Origin: Echinicola rosea
Lineage (GTDB): Bacteria > Bacteroidota > Bacteroidia > Cytophagales > Cyclobacteriaceae
DNA length: 64,000 bases
Direction of reading: 5' to 3'
NCBI RefSeq assembly: GCF_005281475.1
Contig: NZ_CP040106.1
Coordinates: forward strand, 5,074,001 to 5,138,000
The notes under the pieces were generated by a model that made no database searches, was not told the DNA's origin, and saw only the letters and a list, made by a program, of their open reading frames with translations. Both the position numbers and the translations under genes were made by a program. Of the stretch, positions 53,731 through 63,192 are shown piece after piece. Numbering within the stretch: position 1 is the first letter of the stretch; each line of letters starts with the position of its first letter.

Positions 53731-54012
53731 ATGAAAAAGTTAATAAAAAGGCTGCCGGTGCTGGCTTTGGCACTCGCAGCTACAGCGGCATTTGCATTCA
53801 ACATGCCGCGTGAAATGGTAGGGGAATATGCACAAGACCCCAATAATCCCGGAACTTGGTTCGATCTGACCAATGAGGTTCCCGGTGAGGACACCTATCA
53901 ATGCGATGGCGAAATGGAAACCTGCACTAGGGATCAACCAAATCCATCGGGAACGGAGATCAAAACCGGCGAATTCATCCAGAACGGGGAATTGCCCGTT
54001 CATGAGGACTAA
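53731..54012 (+). CDS. DUF6520-like small exported protein (93 aa)
   Basis: Signal peptide MKKLIKRLPVLALALAATAAFAF, then QDPNNPGTWFDLTNEVPGEDTYQC, a Cys pair (CDGEMETCTRDQP, about 58-64) and IKTGEFIQNGELPVHED. This is the DUF6520 layout (PxNPGTWxDLT, two Cys, TGxFI) common in Bacteroidota. ATG 53731 is preferred to GTG 53728. Neighbours are a MauE-like protein (same strand) and SusC/SusD/TlpA (facing), suggesting a secreted redox-active or signal-like peptide; its role is unknown. Confidence 0.8.
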   Translation: MKKLIKRLPVLALALAATAAFAFNMPREMVGEYAQDPNNPGTWFDLTNEVPGEDTYQCDGEMETCTRDQPNPSGTEIKTGEFIQNGELPVHED

Positions 54013-54042
54013 GCTTTAAGCAAATGAACTTAAAATGGTAAA

Positions 54043-54070
54043 GGGAGCCCCGCGTGGGACTCCCTTTTCT
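54043..54070. terminator. Terminator shared by convergent genes
   Basis: GGGAG (54043-54047) with CTCCC (54060-54064) and CCC (54049-54051) with GGG (54056-54058), then TTTTCTT. It lies between the DUF6520-like gene and the convergent susD-like gene, and A residues before it permit function both ways. Confidence 0.75.
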
Positions 54071-54072
54071 TA

Positions 54073-55449
54073 TTATCTGGGATTCTGCTCAAGACCGTTC
54101 AATTCTGTTTCCTCGGGAGGCAACGGGAAAGTATAACGGGAATCCCCAGGGGGCAGGACAATTTCCTCACCATTTACCGTCCTTGTAAGGGTGACACTCC
54201 ATTTTTCTTCCCTGTTAAGCCTTCTCAGGTCCATCCACCGAATGTTCCGGAAAAGCAGCTCCTTTCTCCTTTCTTCCAGGATTATCTCCAACAGCCCATC
54301 CTCATCGGCAATGTTCACGGGGACATATGAACCCGGTGCCATCCTGTGCTCCAGGAAAATGTTCAGGGCATCCTGTGCTTCTTCCAGCCTTCCTGTCCTG
54401 GCCGCTCCCTCTGCAAAGGTCAGCACCAGTTCCCCTGTACTGATCCCGCCAAAAAACAGGTATCCTCCGGTAAAACTGCCCTTGAAACTATAAAAGCCGT
54501 CCTCTTCCCCAGGCTCAAAAAATACGGATTTTCTAAAATCCCCTTCTCCGTACAGGGCGTAAAGCTCTGGGGCGACATAAGTCATGTTGCTTGTGGTGTA
54601 CCGACCGCTGGGAAGAGTGGCATAGTATATCGTTTCAGGGTTCAGTTCTCCTATTGGGTATGGTGCCGAGGGATCGAGCCCTGAAAAATCGATAAGCCCA
54701 TCGCCTATGGCCATGGCGTTCCCGGCATGCCCGTAGGCTTTTTCATAATCCCCCAGCACCAAACTGAACCGGGCCAATAGGCTTTCTGCCGCCCATTTGG
54801 ATCCCCTTGTGGAATATTCCGCCTTATCGGGCAGTAACGAAGAGGCTTCCCGGAGGTCTGCCAATATCCGGTCCACCAGTTCGGGAACCGTTGACCTTCG
54901 GGGAAGCTTGTTCACGTCCGAGCTGCCCTTCAGGGGAAGTCCCAATGGATCATGTCCCCCAGGCTCATAGGGTCTTGTAAAGATTTCCATCAATTGGGTA
55001 TAGGCGTGTCCCCTCATAAACAGGGCCCTGCCCTTGATATGCCTTGCACGAAGCTCTTCATCTGTATCCATGGGAACATGATCCTTTAGCCCATCCAGCA
55101 CCACATTGGCCAAAAAAACCTGCTGGTAGGGAGTTGCCCAGTCAGAAGAATAGGGCTGTGCCGGGGTAAATATTTCTTTTTCCCAGGTATAGGCAGCCTG
55201 TTGCTGCTCGGAAAGGTTGTCCAGTACTGATGGGGACAGCAACATATCGTCGCTGGAAACCAGCCCAATATGGGGAACCGAGTTGGTATTACGGTTCATG
55301 GCATCCATAACGCCCTGTAAGTCGTCCAGGGTACTGGGCACCACCAAGGCCTTGTCCGGCTTGGCATCCAAAAACTCCTCGCAGGAGCTCAAAAGGTGTA
55401 CGATGCTGATGATCATGATGAAGATGGGGTATTTATAGTGATTTTTCAT
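54073..55449 (-). CDS. SusD/RagB family outer membrane lipoprotein
   Basis: 458 residues; lipoprotein signal (FIMIISIVHLLSSC). CEEFLDAKPDKALVVPSTLDDLQGVMDAMN is the classic SusD N-terminus; TPR-like helical part with GRALFMRGHAYTQLMEIFTRPY and RSTVPELVDRILADLREASSLLPD, and the end ILEERRKELLFRNIRWMDLRRLNRE. It caps the SusC barrel and binds the substrate. The 236-bp gap from susC is unusual but same-strand. Confidence 0.92.
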   Translation of the reverse strand: MKNHYKYPIFIMIISIVHLLSSCEEFLDAKPDKALVVPSTLDDLQGVMDAMNRNTNSVPHIGLVSSDDMLLSPSVLDNLSEQQQAAYTWEKEIFTPAQPYSSDWATPYQQVFLANVVLDGLKDHVPMDTDEELRARHIKGRALFMRGHAYTQLMEIFTRPYEPGGHDPLGLPLKGSSDVNKLPRRSTVPELVDRILADLREASSLLPDKAEYSTRGSKWAAESLLARFSLVLGDYEKAYGHAGNAMAIGDGLIDFSGLDPSAPYPIGELNPETIYYATLPSGRYTTSNMTYVAPELYALYGEGDFRKSVFFEPGEEDGFYSFKGSFTGGYLFFGGISTGELVLTFAEGAARTGRLEEAQDALNIFLEHRMAPGSYVPVNIADEDGLLEIILEERRKELLFRNIRWMDLRRLNREEKWSVTLTRTVNGEEIVLPPGDSRYTFPLPPEETELNGLEQNPR

Positions 55450-55686
55450 TTTTTTTCGATTTTAAGGTAACTGTAATCCGACCTGGGCCTTATGAAATCC
55501 GGAACATGGCCCGGTTTCCCGTATGGAAACTTTTCCCGCCCGTGATAATGTATGGTTTACATATGAAGAAAGTGGACGGTCAGGGCCTGTTCCGGATTAT
55601 ATGTCCATCGTTTTTTATGGTTTGGGATTGTCCAAAAGGAAACACCGCCATTCCTTTTTATACATGGTCAATTAATCCTTATCTGT

Positions 55687-58600
55687 TCAGAAAGTCACGT
55701 TCAGGCCCAGTGAAATGCTTGAAAGCGACCTGTTGTCCAGAAAATCGGGATCTTTCACCCTGTCGCTTGCTTTCCAGATAATGCCCAGGTTGTTGGCATA
55801 GGTATAGATTTCCAGGTGCGAGAAATAGCTGTTCCCAGGCTCCATCCGATAGGACAACCGGATATCCTGTAGGCGGATATGGTCACCCTTCTCCACGATC
55901 GCCGAAGACTGGGAATAAAACCGGTTCCTTTGATAGTCGGCACTCTCCCCCATGGACGGGATATCGGTAAACTGTTCATCTCCCGGCTGCTGCCACCTAT
56001 TGCTATAATCACCGTGGGTAATATCCCCACGCAGCAACTGGTAATAATTAACATAGGGTCTTTTGAAATAATAACCCAGCCTATAGGTGATGTTCACGGA
56101 GAGGGAAAGGTTTTTCCATGACAGGTCATTGCGGAGGGCCCCGGAATGGACAGGCCTTGCAGGCCCGTGATAGACCAGGTCTTCCGTAGCGGTGCTCCCG
56201 ATGATTTCGGCATATTCGGTACTGGGTTCCCCATCCAACAGCCCCCTGGGATCGCCCGTATCGGGATCGAGCCCCGCCCAGGGATAGCTGAAAATTCCCC
56301 GCAGCGGATATCCCTCCAGCGGCTGGGGACTGGAAGAGCTGACCCCATAGGATACCAGGCTGTTGACCGTCGGTTCGGCCTCATAGCCGGTCACCTTTTC
56401 GGAAACATAGGTATGCAGTAAGGTGGTACTCCACTTTAGTTTGCCACCCAGGTTTCGGCTGGTCAGGTCAATATCCAGGCCATGCGCCCGAGTGTCGGCA
56501 TAATTTCCCCTGAACGTCCGTATGCCGGAAGAGGCCGGATAAGGGCGCGTGCCGATCAGGTCAATGCCTTCCTTAAGGTAAAACTCCACGCTCCCACTGA
56601 CTGTTCCGCCCCTGCTTGCAAAGTCCAGCCCGAAATTGGTGATCCTGATCTTCTCCCAACGCAGGTCCGGGTTGGGTGGGTTGTCGATAAATACGGAGGG
56701 CAGGCCCGTCAGCCGGTTGTACGCTCCTGCCATAAACCTCCCCGTGGTGTAGGCCGATACCGACTTGTCGATGTTTCCGTTATAGCCATAGGTGGCACGG
56801 AGCTTCAGGAAGTCCAGCCAATTGCTTTGCATAAAGCCTTCCTCACTGAGGATCCATCCAAGCCCCGCTGACCATAAGGGCACCCCCCGCTGGTTGGCAT
56901 CTACCCCGAAAAGGTTGGAGGCATCCTTCCTTACACTTCCGTTCAGCAAATATTTGCCCTTGTATTCATAGGCGGCATTGCCGAATACGGAGGCAAACCG
57001 GTCGAGTGTCCCCGTATGACTGGCCATATAGGGAATACTGGCGTTGTAGCCATTGTGCAGCCGGGGATAGCTGTTCGCATAGTCCACGGGCACATCTGTG
57101 CCCCTTTCATCATTGTAACCGTAATAGCGGTCCCCGTTCCCTTCTGTCCCAAAATCCCTGATTTCAATCCCCACAAGCCCGGTCAGCCGGTGGTCTGTTC
57201 CAAAAAGCTGGTGGTAGTCCAGCTGCCCCCGCAAATCCTGGCCGATCCCGTTGCTGGCAGAACGGTCCATGATGCCTCCCACAGGCACTGGCCTTATAAG
57301 CGATCCATCCCCTTCGATCTGGGTAAACTGGTTGACCAGGTCCCTTGCTAAATAACTTTCTTCCGGATGCACCCTGCGGTCGGTGGACTGGATATTCCGG
57401 TATTGATAGCGCACGGTTCCTTTCAATTGGGGAAGCAGCTTTATGCCAATATCAACATTGAACCGCAGGTCCTGTTGCTTTCCGATGGAAGGGGCCATAC
57501 CGATTTCGTCCAAGGGCACATACTCCCAGTCCAGTAGTCCCGAGCCTTCCAGGCTTTCCTTGAAGCGGGCACTGTAGTCGCGGTAAACGGGCAGGGGATT
57601 CCCGGCACCATCGGCCAACCTGTCGTAGGGACCGGCCATGGCTATGGCGGGACTTCCGTTTTCTGACCTGTTCTGCACATAATAGCCGCCCACACCGATA
57701 TCCAGCCGGTCTTTCCATAATTTCCAGCCCTGTTTTGCAGAAAAGGTCAAGCGGCTGTCCTTATTGGCCACCGTCCCGTTTCGGTTATGGTCGTAGCCCA
57801 TGGAATATTGGTAGCGGGAATGCTCCCCTCCTCCCCTTACGGCAAGGGAGTATTGTTGCCTTATTGCCGGACGGTAAATGTATTCGGAAAGGTCATCCCT
57901 CACATCCGAGGAAGCAAATCCCGCCAACCGGCTTTCCATTTCTGCCTCGCCGATCAGCCCTTCCCTGTGGGCATGGAGGGTTTCCACCACCGGGGATACC
58001 AGGCTGTTGCTGGAACTGTTGATACGGCTGTCATAAAAGCCGTCCTCAAAAAGGTACCGCTCAACGTCCACAAAATCACTGATTGGCATCTGGGAACGGT
58101 AAAAGGGATCCTCCTGCTGTACCCAGGTGGTATTGGCATTGAAATCCACTTGGGTATTTTGGTTGAACTGTCCGGACTTGGTGGTGATGACAATGACCCC
58201 GTTCCCGGCCCTTGCCCCCCAGATGGATGCCGCAGCAGCATCCTTCAGTACGGTCATGGAGGCCACATCATTGGGGTTGATATTGTTGGGGTCACCTTCA
58301 AAGACCATGTTGTCCACTACGATCAGGGGGCTGTTCTCGGCAAAGAGCGAACCGGTTCCCCGTATGCTGATGCTCTCCCCTACACCGATGTCCCTGTTCA
58401 CTACCAGTCCGGGCACCATGTTTTCCAGCCTGTCAAGCACGCCAGTGCTTACCCGTCGGTTGATTTCGGTGTCGTCCAGTGTGCTGAACGATCCGGTGGT
58501 ACGCTCTTTTGACAGTTCCTGGAAACCCGTGGAGACCACCTCTGCGGTCTCCAGTTCCGTACTTTTCTCGGAAAGCAGGATCTTCAGTGGACCGGAAACG

Positions 58601-58875
58601 GGTACATCTATCTCGATCTCCCTTTTTTCATAGCCCAGCATGGATACTGAAATGTGGAGTTTTCCTTCTCCGGCAAAAAAGGAAAACATCCCTTCTTCAT
58701 TGCTGACCGTTCCCTTTTTGGTCTCTTTCAGGATAATGGAAGCTCCGGGAATGCCCTGCAGGCCATGTTCGTCCAGTACGGCTCCTTCCACTTTGAATTT
58801 CTCGGTTGTCTGGCCAAATAGGGAACCCGTTCCCATGGACAGCCAGACCAACAAAAGCAGTATTTGGTATTTCAT
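55687..58875 (-). CDS. SusC/RagA family TonB-linked outer membrane protein
   Basis: 1062 residues from ATG 58875 (signal peptide ILLLLVWLSMGTGSLFGQ). Carboxypeptidase-regulatory-like domain (FKVEGAVLDEHGLQGIPGASIILKETKKGTVSNEEG), plug with VSTGVLDRLENMVPGLVVNRD, PLIVVDNMVFEGDPNNINPNDVASMTVLKDAAAASIWGARAGNGVIVITTK, then a long beta barrel ending SSISLGLNVTF. Imports a substrate with SusD using TonB. The cargo is not a known polysaccharide here, as no glycoside hydrolase is adjacent. Confidence 0.95.
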   Translation of the reverse strand: MKYQILLLLVWLSMGTGSLFGQTTEKFKVEGAVLDEHGLQGIPGASIILKETKKGTVSNEEGMFSFFAGEGKLHISVSMLGYEKREIEIDVPVSGPLKILLSEKSTELETAEVVSTGFQELSKERTTGSFSTLDDTEINRRVSTGVLDRLENMVPGLVVNRDIGVGESISIRGTGSLFAENSPLIVVDNMVFEGDPNNINPNDVASMTVLKDAAAASIWGARAGNGVIVITTKSGQFNQNTQVDFNANTTWVQQEDPFYRSQMPISDFVDVERYLFEDGFYDSRINSSSNSLVSPVVETLHAHREGLIGEAEMESRLAGFASSDVRDDLSEYIYRPAIRQQYSLAVRGGGEHSRYQYSMGYDHNRNGTVANKDSRLTFSAKQGWKLWKDRLDIGVGGYYVQNRSENGSPAIAMAGPYDRLADGAGNPLPVYRDYSARFKESLEGSGLLDWEYVPLDEIGMAPSIGKQQDLRFNVDIGIKLLPQLKGTVRYQYRNIQSTDRRVHPEESYLARDLVNQFTQIEGDGSLIRPVPVGGIMDRSASNGIGQDLRGQLDYHQLFGTDHRLTGLVGIEIRDFGTEGNGDRYYGYNDERGTDVPVDYANSYPRLHNGYNASIPYMASHTGTLDRFASVFGNAAYEYKGKYLLNGSVRKDASNLFGVDANQRGVPLWSAGLGWILSEEGFMQSNWLDFLKLRATYGYNGNIDKSVSAYTTGRFMAGAYNRLTGLPSVFIDNPPNPDLRWEKIRITNFGLDFASRGGTVSGSVEFYLKEGIDLIGTRPYPASSGIRTFRGNYADTRAHGLDIDLTSRNLGGKLKWSTTLLHTYVSEKVTGYEAEPTVNSLVSYGVSSSSPQPLEGYPLRGIFSYPWAGLDPDTGDPRGLLDGEPSTEYAEIIGSTATEDLVYHGPARPVHSGALRNDLSWKNLSLSVNITYRLGYYFKRPYVNYYQLLRGDITHGDYSNRWQQPGDEQFTDIPSMGESADYQRNRFYSQSSAIVEKGDHIRLQDIRLSYRMEPGNSYFSHLEIYTYANNLGIIWKASDRVKDPDFLDNRSLSSISLGLNVTF

Positions 58876-58897
58876 GTGTTCTTGGTTTAAATGGTAA

Positions 58898-60508
58898 TTA
58901 TCGATGGGCCATGGTATTTTCACTTTTATGGCTATCAATGGCCGAAATGATATTGCCTACCTGTTCACCGTAGGTCCTGCCAAAGCTGCCAAAGCGGATA
59001 ATTTCTCCTTCCGGCGAAAGCAGGATAACATAGGGCGAACTCCTGATCTCATAGAAATCCATCCAGGATTTTCCTTTTGCCCCTGCCCAGAGGTTTTCAA
59101 GTCCCTTGTTGGTATAAATCCCCTCTTGGATACTCTGCTTCCATCGTATGGGGTCCTTGTCAAAGGAGATGGACAGGATGGAAAGGTCCACGCCGTCCCT
59201 GTCCTCCAGTTCCTTTATGACTTCCTCATGGTATTTACCGCTTGCCCCACAGCCGGAAAACCAAAAGTACAGCAGCTTGTATTGCCCACTGGCCCCCAAT
59301 AGGGGCACCTCTTTGCCGTTTGGACCGATCATGTCAACATCCCTGATCTTCCGGCCTTCTCCCAGCTTTTCGGTCAAGGCTACCAGACGTTCCTTCCATG
59401 GACTGGCCTCCACCTCTTCAAGTGCCGCTTGCAGGGCGGACTCCCTGTTGGGCAACCTTTTATAGTATTGGGATACATAAGCGGCCATCAGCCTGTCCTT
59501 GAAAGCTCCCGAATGCAGCTTGCGCACCGTGCTGTTAAAGGAAGTTTCCGTTACCAGGGCCCTGGTAATACAGTATTCCAACTGGTATGCGAGATAGCCC
59601 ATCGACAGGTTGGCCACCTCGATATCCACTTCATCCAGCGGGATTTCCTCCAAATGGTCGGTAAACAGGGAAACCAGTTCGGCTTTGGGAATGTCTCCGG
59701 GATAGCTGAAAAAGGTCTTGCGGAACTGGGCCAGCTTGCCCAGGTAATAATGGCCGATCAGGTCAGCTTTCAACATTTCAAACTCCAACGGTGAAAGCTC
59801 CTTTTCGTAATGGTGCAGGACCTTCCAGGCAGGATCACTTTGCCAGCCTGCCCTGATACCGGCAAAAAGTTTATCAAGTGTTTCCCGCCTGTTTTCCACA
59901 AAGACAACTTTTCCCCCAAACTCACGGTTGGCCGTTTCGAACACCCTTCGGTTGTCGCCATCGGAAAGCAGCTCTTCCTTTTTAGGTGTGTTGAACACCA
60001 GGGGCCGGTCGAATTCAACAGCCTTTCGGGCAAGGTCCATGTCCCGCCTGACCCGGTAGCGCAATGCATCGGGACCAGCAAAAAGGATATGGTTTTCCTC
60101 CCGGTCAACTTTGATCTTCACACTGTCCCCGGGAAAGACCAGGTAATCCTCCAACAATTTGCGGTCTCCTACCTGCAACTTGAGGTATCCTGGATGGACA
60201 ATCGGATCAATCTTGAACCGGAATTTGTAGGTATGTTCTGCGGCAATCCCATCATAAAATTCACCGGAAACGGGCAGGGTATCCATTATAACAGGATTGG
60301 GTACAATGGGCCTGGAATGGAGGTAATCTTCCATGACGGTCAGCTCCACATTTTCGGGACCGTCCACGGAAACCAACTCCCCGTAAACCACCACCGGGGC
60401 ACCAGCAGGCACCTTCCCGGTGGCAGGGGGTGAGGCAACTTGGCTATAGGATCTGCTTCCCAAAAGGCATAGCAATGCCAGGAAGCATAAATAAGTTCTT
60501 ATTTTCAT
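58898..60508 (-). CDS. TlpA-like thioredoxin family protein with a single active-site cysteine
   Basis: 536 residues; signal peptide (YLCFLALLCLLGSRSYSQ), a long N-terminal region (about 30-400) with a beta domain (VVVYGELVSVDGPENVELTVMEDYL), and a thioredoxin fold at the end. The active site is LLYFWFSGCGASGKYHEEVIKEL (about 412-433): CGAS instead of CxxC, so it lacks the resolving cysteine. Other landmarks: LSILSISFDKDPIRWKQSI, SSPYVILLSPEGEIIRFG. Lies 22 bases before susC; TlpA-SusC-SusD operons are common in the phylum. Confidence 0.88.
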   Translation of the reverse strand: MKIRTYLCFLALLCLLGSRSYSQVASPPATGKVPAGAPVVVYGELVSVDGPENVELTVMEDYLHSRPIVPNPVIMDTLPVSGEFYDGIAAEHTYKFRFKIDPIVHPGYLKLQVGDRKLLEDYLVFPGDSVKIKVDREENHILFAGPDALRYRVRRDMDLARKAVEFDRPLVFNTPKKEELLSDGDNRRVFETANREFGGKVVFVENRRETLDKLFAGIRAGWQSDPAWKVLHHYEKELSPLEFEMLKADLIGHYYLGKLAQFRKTFFSYPGDIPKAELVSLFTDHLEEIPLDEVDIEVANLSMGYLAYQLEYCITRALVTETSFNSTVRKLHSGAFKDRLMAAYVSQYYKRLPNRESALQAALEEVEASPWKERLVALTEKLGEGRKIRDVDMIGPNGKEVPLLGASGQYKLLYFWFSGCGASGKYHEEVIKELEDRDGVDLSILSISFDKDPIRWKQSIQEGIYTNKGLENLWAGAKGKSWMDFYEIRSSPYVILLSPEGEIIRFGSFGRTYGEQVGNIISAIDSHKSENTMAHR

Positions 60509-61466
60509 GCTTTATTAGGGTTGTGTAGAAAGGATGAGCTGACGTAATTTGCAAAGCGGAATTCCAGGACGACTGTGGCCATCCTTTGTTTGGCATCTCT
60601 CTTCGACGCTATCTGGCAGTAGTCAGAACCACTCTGGGAGTCACCTTTGACAGCATTTCGATAAGGATGTCCTAATTGCCAATATAGCATTCCACAGCAG
60701 TGGAAAAAGACAGTTATCGAACTGGATCAATGCAAAAGGTGGATAATCCATAATTCTTTTGTGCTCCAACTTTCTACGGGGTGTAAGAAATTGATTATTT
60801 GCTGCTTTACTTCCGGTATCCCGGGCGACCGGATAAGTCATCAGCAACGTGTAGCTACCCCAAGGGCAGCCAAAAATCACTTGCCGAAAAGCAGACAAGG
60901 ATAAAGTGGGATAATAACGGACAGGATTGACAGCAGATCAAACCGTCCACCTTTATAGGTTAGGTTAAATAGGATTCTTGGGTTTTCTACGAAAGACGAT
61001 ATCGTAAGCAGTTACCTCTCCTTGAGTTTCTAATAAAGTATTATTAGACAATAAATAGTTTGACAATTTTCCAAAATTATAGAAGGAAGAAGCCTTAACT
61101 TTTAAATATGTTCTGGAAAAATTGTCCATAATGTCCCTTTATCATTATGAGCCAGCTATACAAATAAGGGCAGACATCTCCCTACATTGTCTAAAGTCGC
61201 ATGGTCTGACAAACCACTATCTAAAAGAGATAGCCCTGAACTATAGACATAAGGAGTGCCCACCCTATATTTTTACAAATATAAGAATGCGGGGCAACTC
61301 ACTTACGCTCGCTCAGGAATAAACTGTCAGGTTTTGCGGCGAGGCTCGTTAAATCACCTTAATTCAATTCCAAATCAATATTTATCTATACAAATGCAAT
61401 GTATAAAAAAATAGACAATTACGCTATACCGTAACACATTTTATTTATCATTTTTTTTCTTTCATC
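60509..61466. other. Nearly 1 kb without a supported gene
   Basis: Short frames occur (60505-60690 and 60641-60898 minus; 61122-61322 plus) but none shows family features. The composition changes here: the left part is mixed, while the right part is strongly A+T-rich and continues so to the end. An imperfect inverted repeat lies at 61062-61126. Possible junction between cargo modules. Confidence 0.4.
61062..61126. repeat. Imperfect inverted repeat
   Basis: GACAATTTTCC (61062-61072) is complementary to GGAAAAATTGTC (61115-61126) with one bulged A; 42 bases between. Not followed by a T-run. Confidence 0.4.
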
Positions 61467-61802
61467 ATGGAAAAGGAAGATATTGACTTAATCAAAGTAA
61501 AGTTATGCCTTATAGTTTACAACTGTCTCTATAACAACAAATTACTTTATAGGACGCAAAAGGATCTTGCTGTATATAATGAAAGTTCATTAGCAAGTGA
61601 ATTGGGGGTCAGAAAAGCAACAGTTACAGACATTCTATATTGTAAATCTCTTCCGAACACTAAAACTATTTTTCTGATTCTGAAAGCCTTCAAGCTAAGC
61701 TTCTCAGATTTTGCAACGATGTTTGACAAAATAACAGATAAAGAGGCTATCAGTCATAAAAAGTATATATCACAAAGAATGGATAAACTTAAAAACCTCT
61801 AA
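61467..61802 (+). CDS. Small HTH protein (Cro/C1 type)
   Basis: 111 residues. NESSLASELGVRKATVTDILYCKSLPNTKTIFLILKAFKLSFSDFATMF (about 39-86) reads as a helix-turn-helix with the SxLAxxLGV.xxTVT pattern; the N-terminal part (KVKLCLIVYNCLYNN) is a helix and the end is basic. Likely a DNA-binding transcription factor; target unknown. Opposite strand to the operon on its right. Confidence 0.75.
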   Translation: MEKEDIDLIKVKLCLIVYNCLYNNKLLYRTQKDLAVYNESSLASELGVRKATVTDILYCKSLPNTKTIFLILKAFKLSFSDFATMFDKITDKEAISHKKYISQRMDKLKNL

Positions 61803-61924
61803 TTTCTTCGAATTTTTCACTGGGCTAGTGTTTACACTGAAAGCGGGCAAGAGATTCCGGAAATCAACTGCCCCAAAGGTTCGGGAAGTATTCCGGAGGT
61901 CATTGGGCCATATTTGTAGATTTT

Positions 61925-63190
61925 TTAATTAAGGTCCGGTTCTTCTTCTTTAAAAACCCAAGGTTGGACTGTGAAAATCAGCAAAAGTAAAACGGCCAAA
62001 AAAAAAATAATACTTTGAGTAGCATTAAAAACTTCAAATGTTGAACCGCCAAATATTAATCCTATAAACAGCCATAGAGAAATATAAAAGGATTTCAATC
62101 TAATTTGAATTTGCCTAGATCTATTAGTTATCCAAGATTTGGTTTCTTCAAAATGTAATATTTCGTCACCATGATTTTTGAAAAAGTCATTTTGGGACAG
62201 AGCTTCAAAATCTTTATTGACAATTTTCTGTACCCTAATCAAATCTGAAAAATAAATGCTTAAAAACGACGTTAAGAATCCTCCGAATACTACCAAGGCA
62301 AGATTGACTATTAAAATCGCACTAAAATTCCCCTCTAATCGGTAAATTGCGAAAGCAACACCGGCTAATGATATAGGTATAGCTAAAACTTGTCCTGTTA
62401 ACCTCCCTAATATTGTACTTTGCTCTTCAAAATATTTCTTTTTGTATTCATCATACTCTTCTTTAATTTTTGATATTGACAATTCATTTAAATAAACCTC
62501 AAAATTTAAATTGGCTTCTGTTAAAATTGCAGGAATTCTCTTAAATATATCTTCGAAATTCCGAATTTCATATTTATTAATTGTATCTAAAAGTGATTTT
62601 TTGAAAAAAGTCTTATAATTTTTATTTTTTTCATCAAAAACTTCCCTTATCCTATCAAAATCAAATGATGTAATATCAACAGGAACATCTTTTAATACAA
62701 TTCCTTTATCTTGATACTTTATTTTAAAAGGTTTATTATATGAAGGGGAAATTAGTACTAGTTCTCGTTTTGACTTATCAATATAATCTACAATCCCTAT
62801 ATCAATAGAGTTAAGATCAAAAAAACAATTTAATGACTCAAAGTATTTCTTAGTTGCTACTATATCATTTTCTTTTATTTGGTCTGTTGAAATGGCTAAT
62901 TTTTCGGTCTCTTTTTCATAACTACACACCAATTTTTGTTGTTCTTCATGAAGCAAGTAAAAATCATTCTGAAAGGTCTTACCAGATAATTTCAAATTAA
63001 ATTCTTCAAACGAAAAAAAAACTGTAAAAGGTAAAGAATTCTTATCTAGTAAATAAACACCATTTGAATATTCAAAACCGTAATCCTCAGAAACGTCTGG
63101 CTTAAGTTCGAAACTTATTATTTCATTTTCTAAATCATATGAAAATTGATTTTCATCAGCAAAAATCCTTTCAAAAACCTGTTTAGACAT
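61925..63190 (-). CDS. Hypothetical protein with a four-helix membrane C-terminus
   Basis: 421 residues, not recognised. Residues 1-255 are soluble and acidic (SKQVFERIFADENQFSYDLENEII; TINKYEIRNFEDIFKRIPAILTEANLNFEVYLNEL). Four hydrophobic segments lie between about 265 and 413 (LAIPISLAGVAFAIY; ILIVNLALVVFGGFLTSFLSIYF; ISLWLFIGLIFGGSTFEVF; IIFFLAVLLLLIFTVQPWVF). A soluble domain joined to a membrane bundle suits a membrane-acting effector. It follows the NdpA-like gene after two bases, so the two should act together. Confidence 0.7.
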   Translation of the reverse strand: MSKQVFERIFADENQFSYDLENEIISFELKPDVSEDYGFEYSNGVYLLDKNSLPFTVFFSFEEFNLKLSGKTFQNDFYLLHEEQQKLVCSYEKETEKLAISTDQIKENDIVATKKYFESLNCFFDLNSIDIGIVDYIDKSKRELVLISPSYNKPFKIKYQDKGIVLKDVPVDITSFDFDRIREVFDEKNKNYKTFFKKSLLDTINKYEIRNFEDIFKRIPAILTEANLNFEVYLNELSISKIKEEYDEYKKKYFEEQSTILGRLTGQVLAIPISLAGVAFAIYRLEGNFSAILIVNLALVVFGGFLTSFLSIYFSDLIRVQKIVNKDFEALSQNDFFKNHGDEILHFEETKSWITNRSRQIQIRLKSFYISLWLFIGLIFGGSTFEVFNATQSIIFFLAVLLLLIFTVQPWVFKEEEPDLN

Positions 63191-63192
63191 TG

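Noticed and set aside
60641..60898. 85-codon frame upstream of the TlpA gene
   Set aside because: Overlaps another short frame and has no protein-like pattern; may be chance.
61122..61322. 66-codon frame on the plus strand
   Set aside because: Starts inside an inverted repeat and shows no domain.
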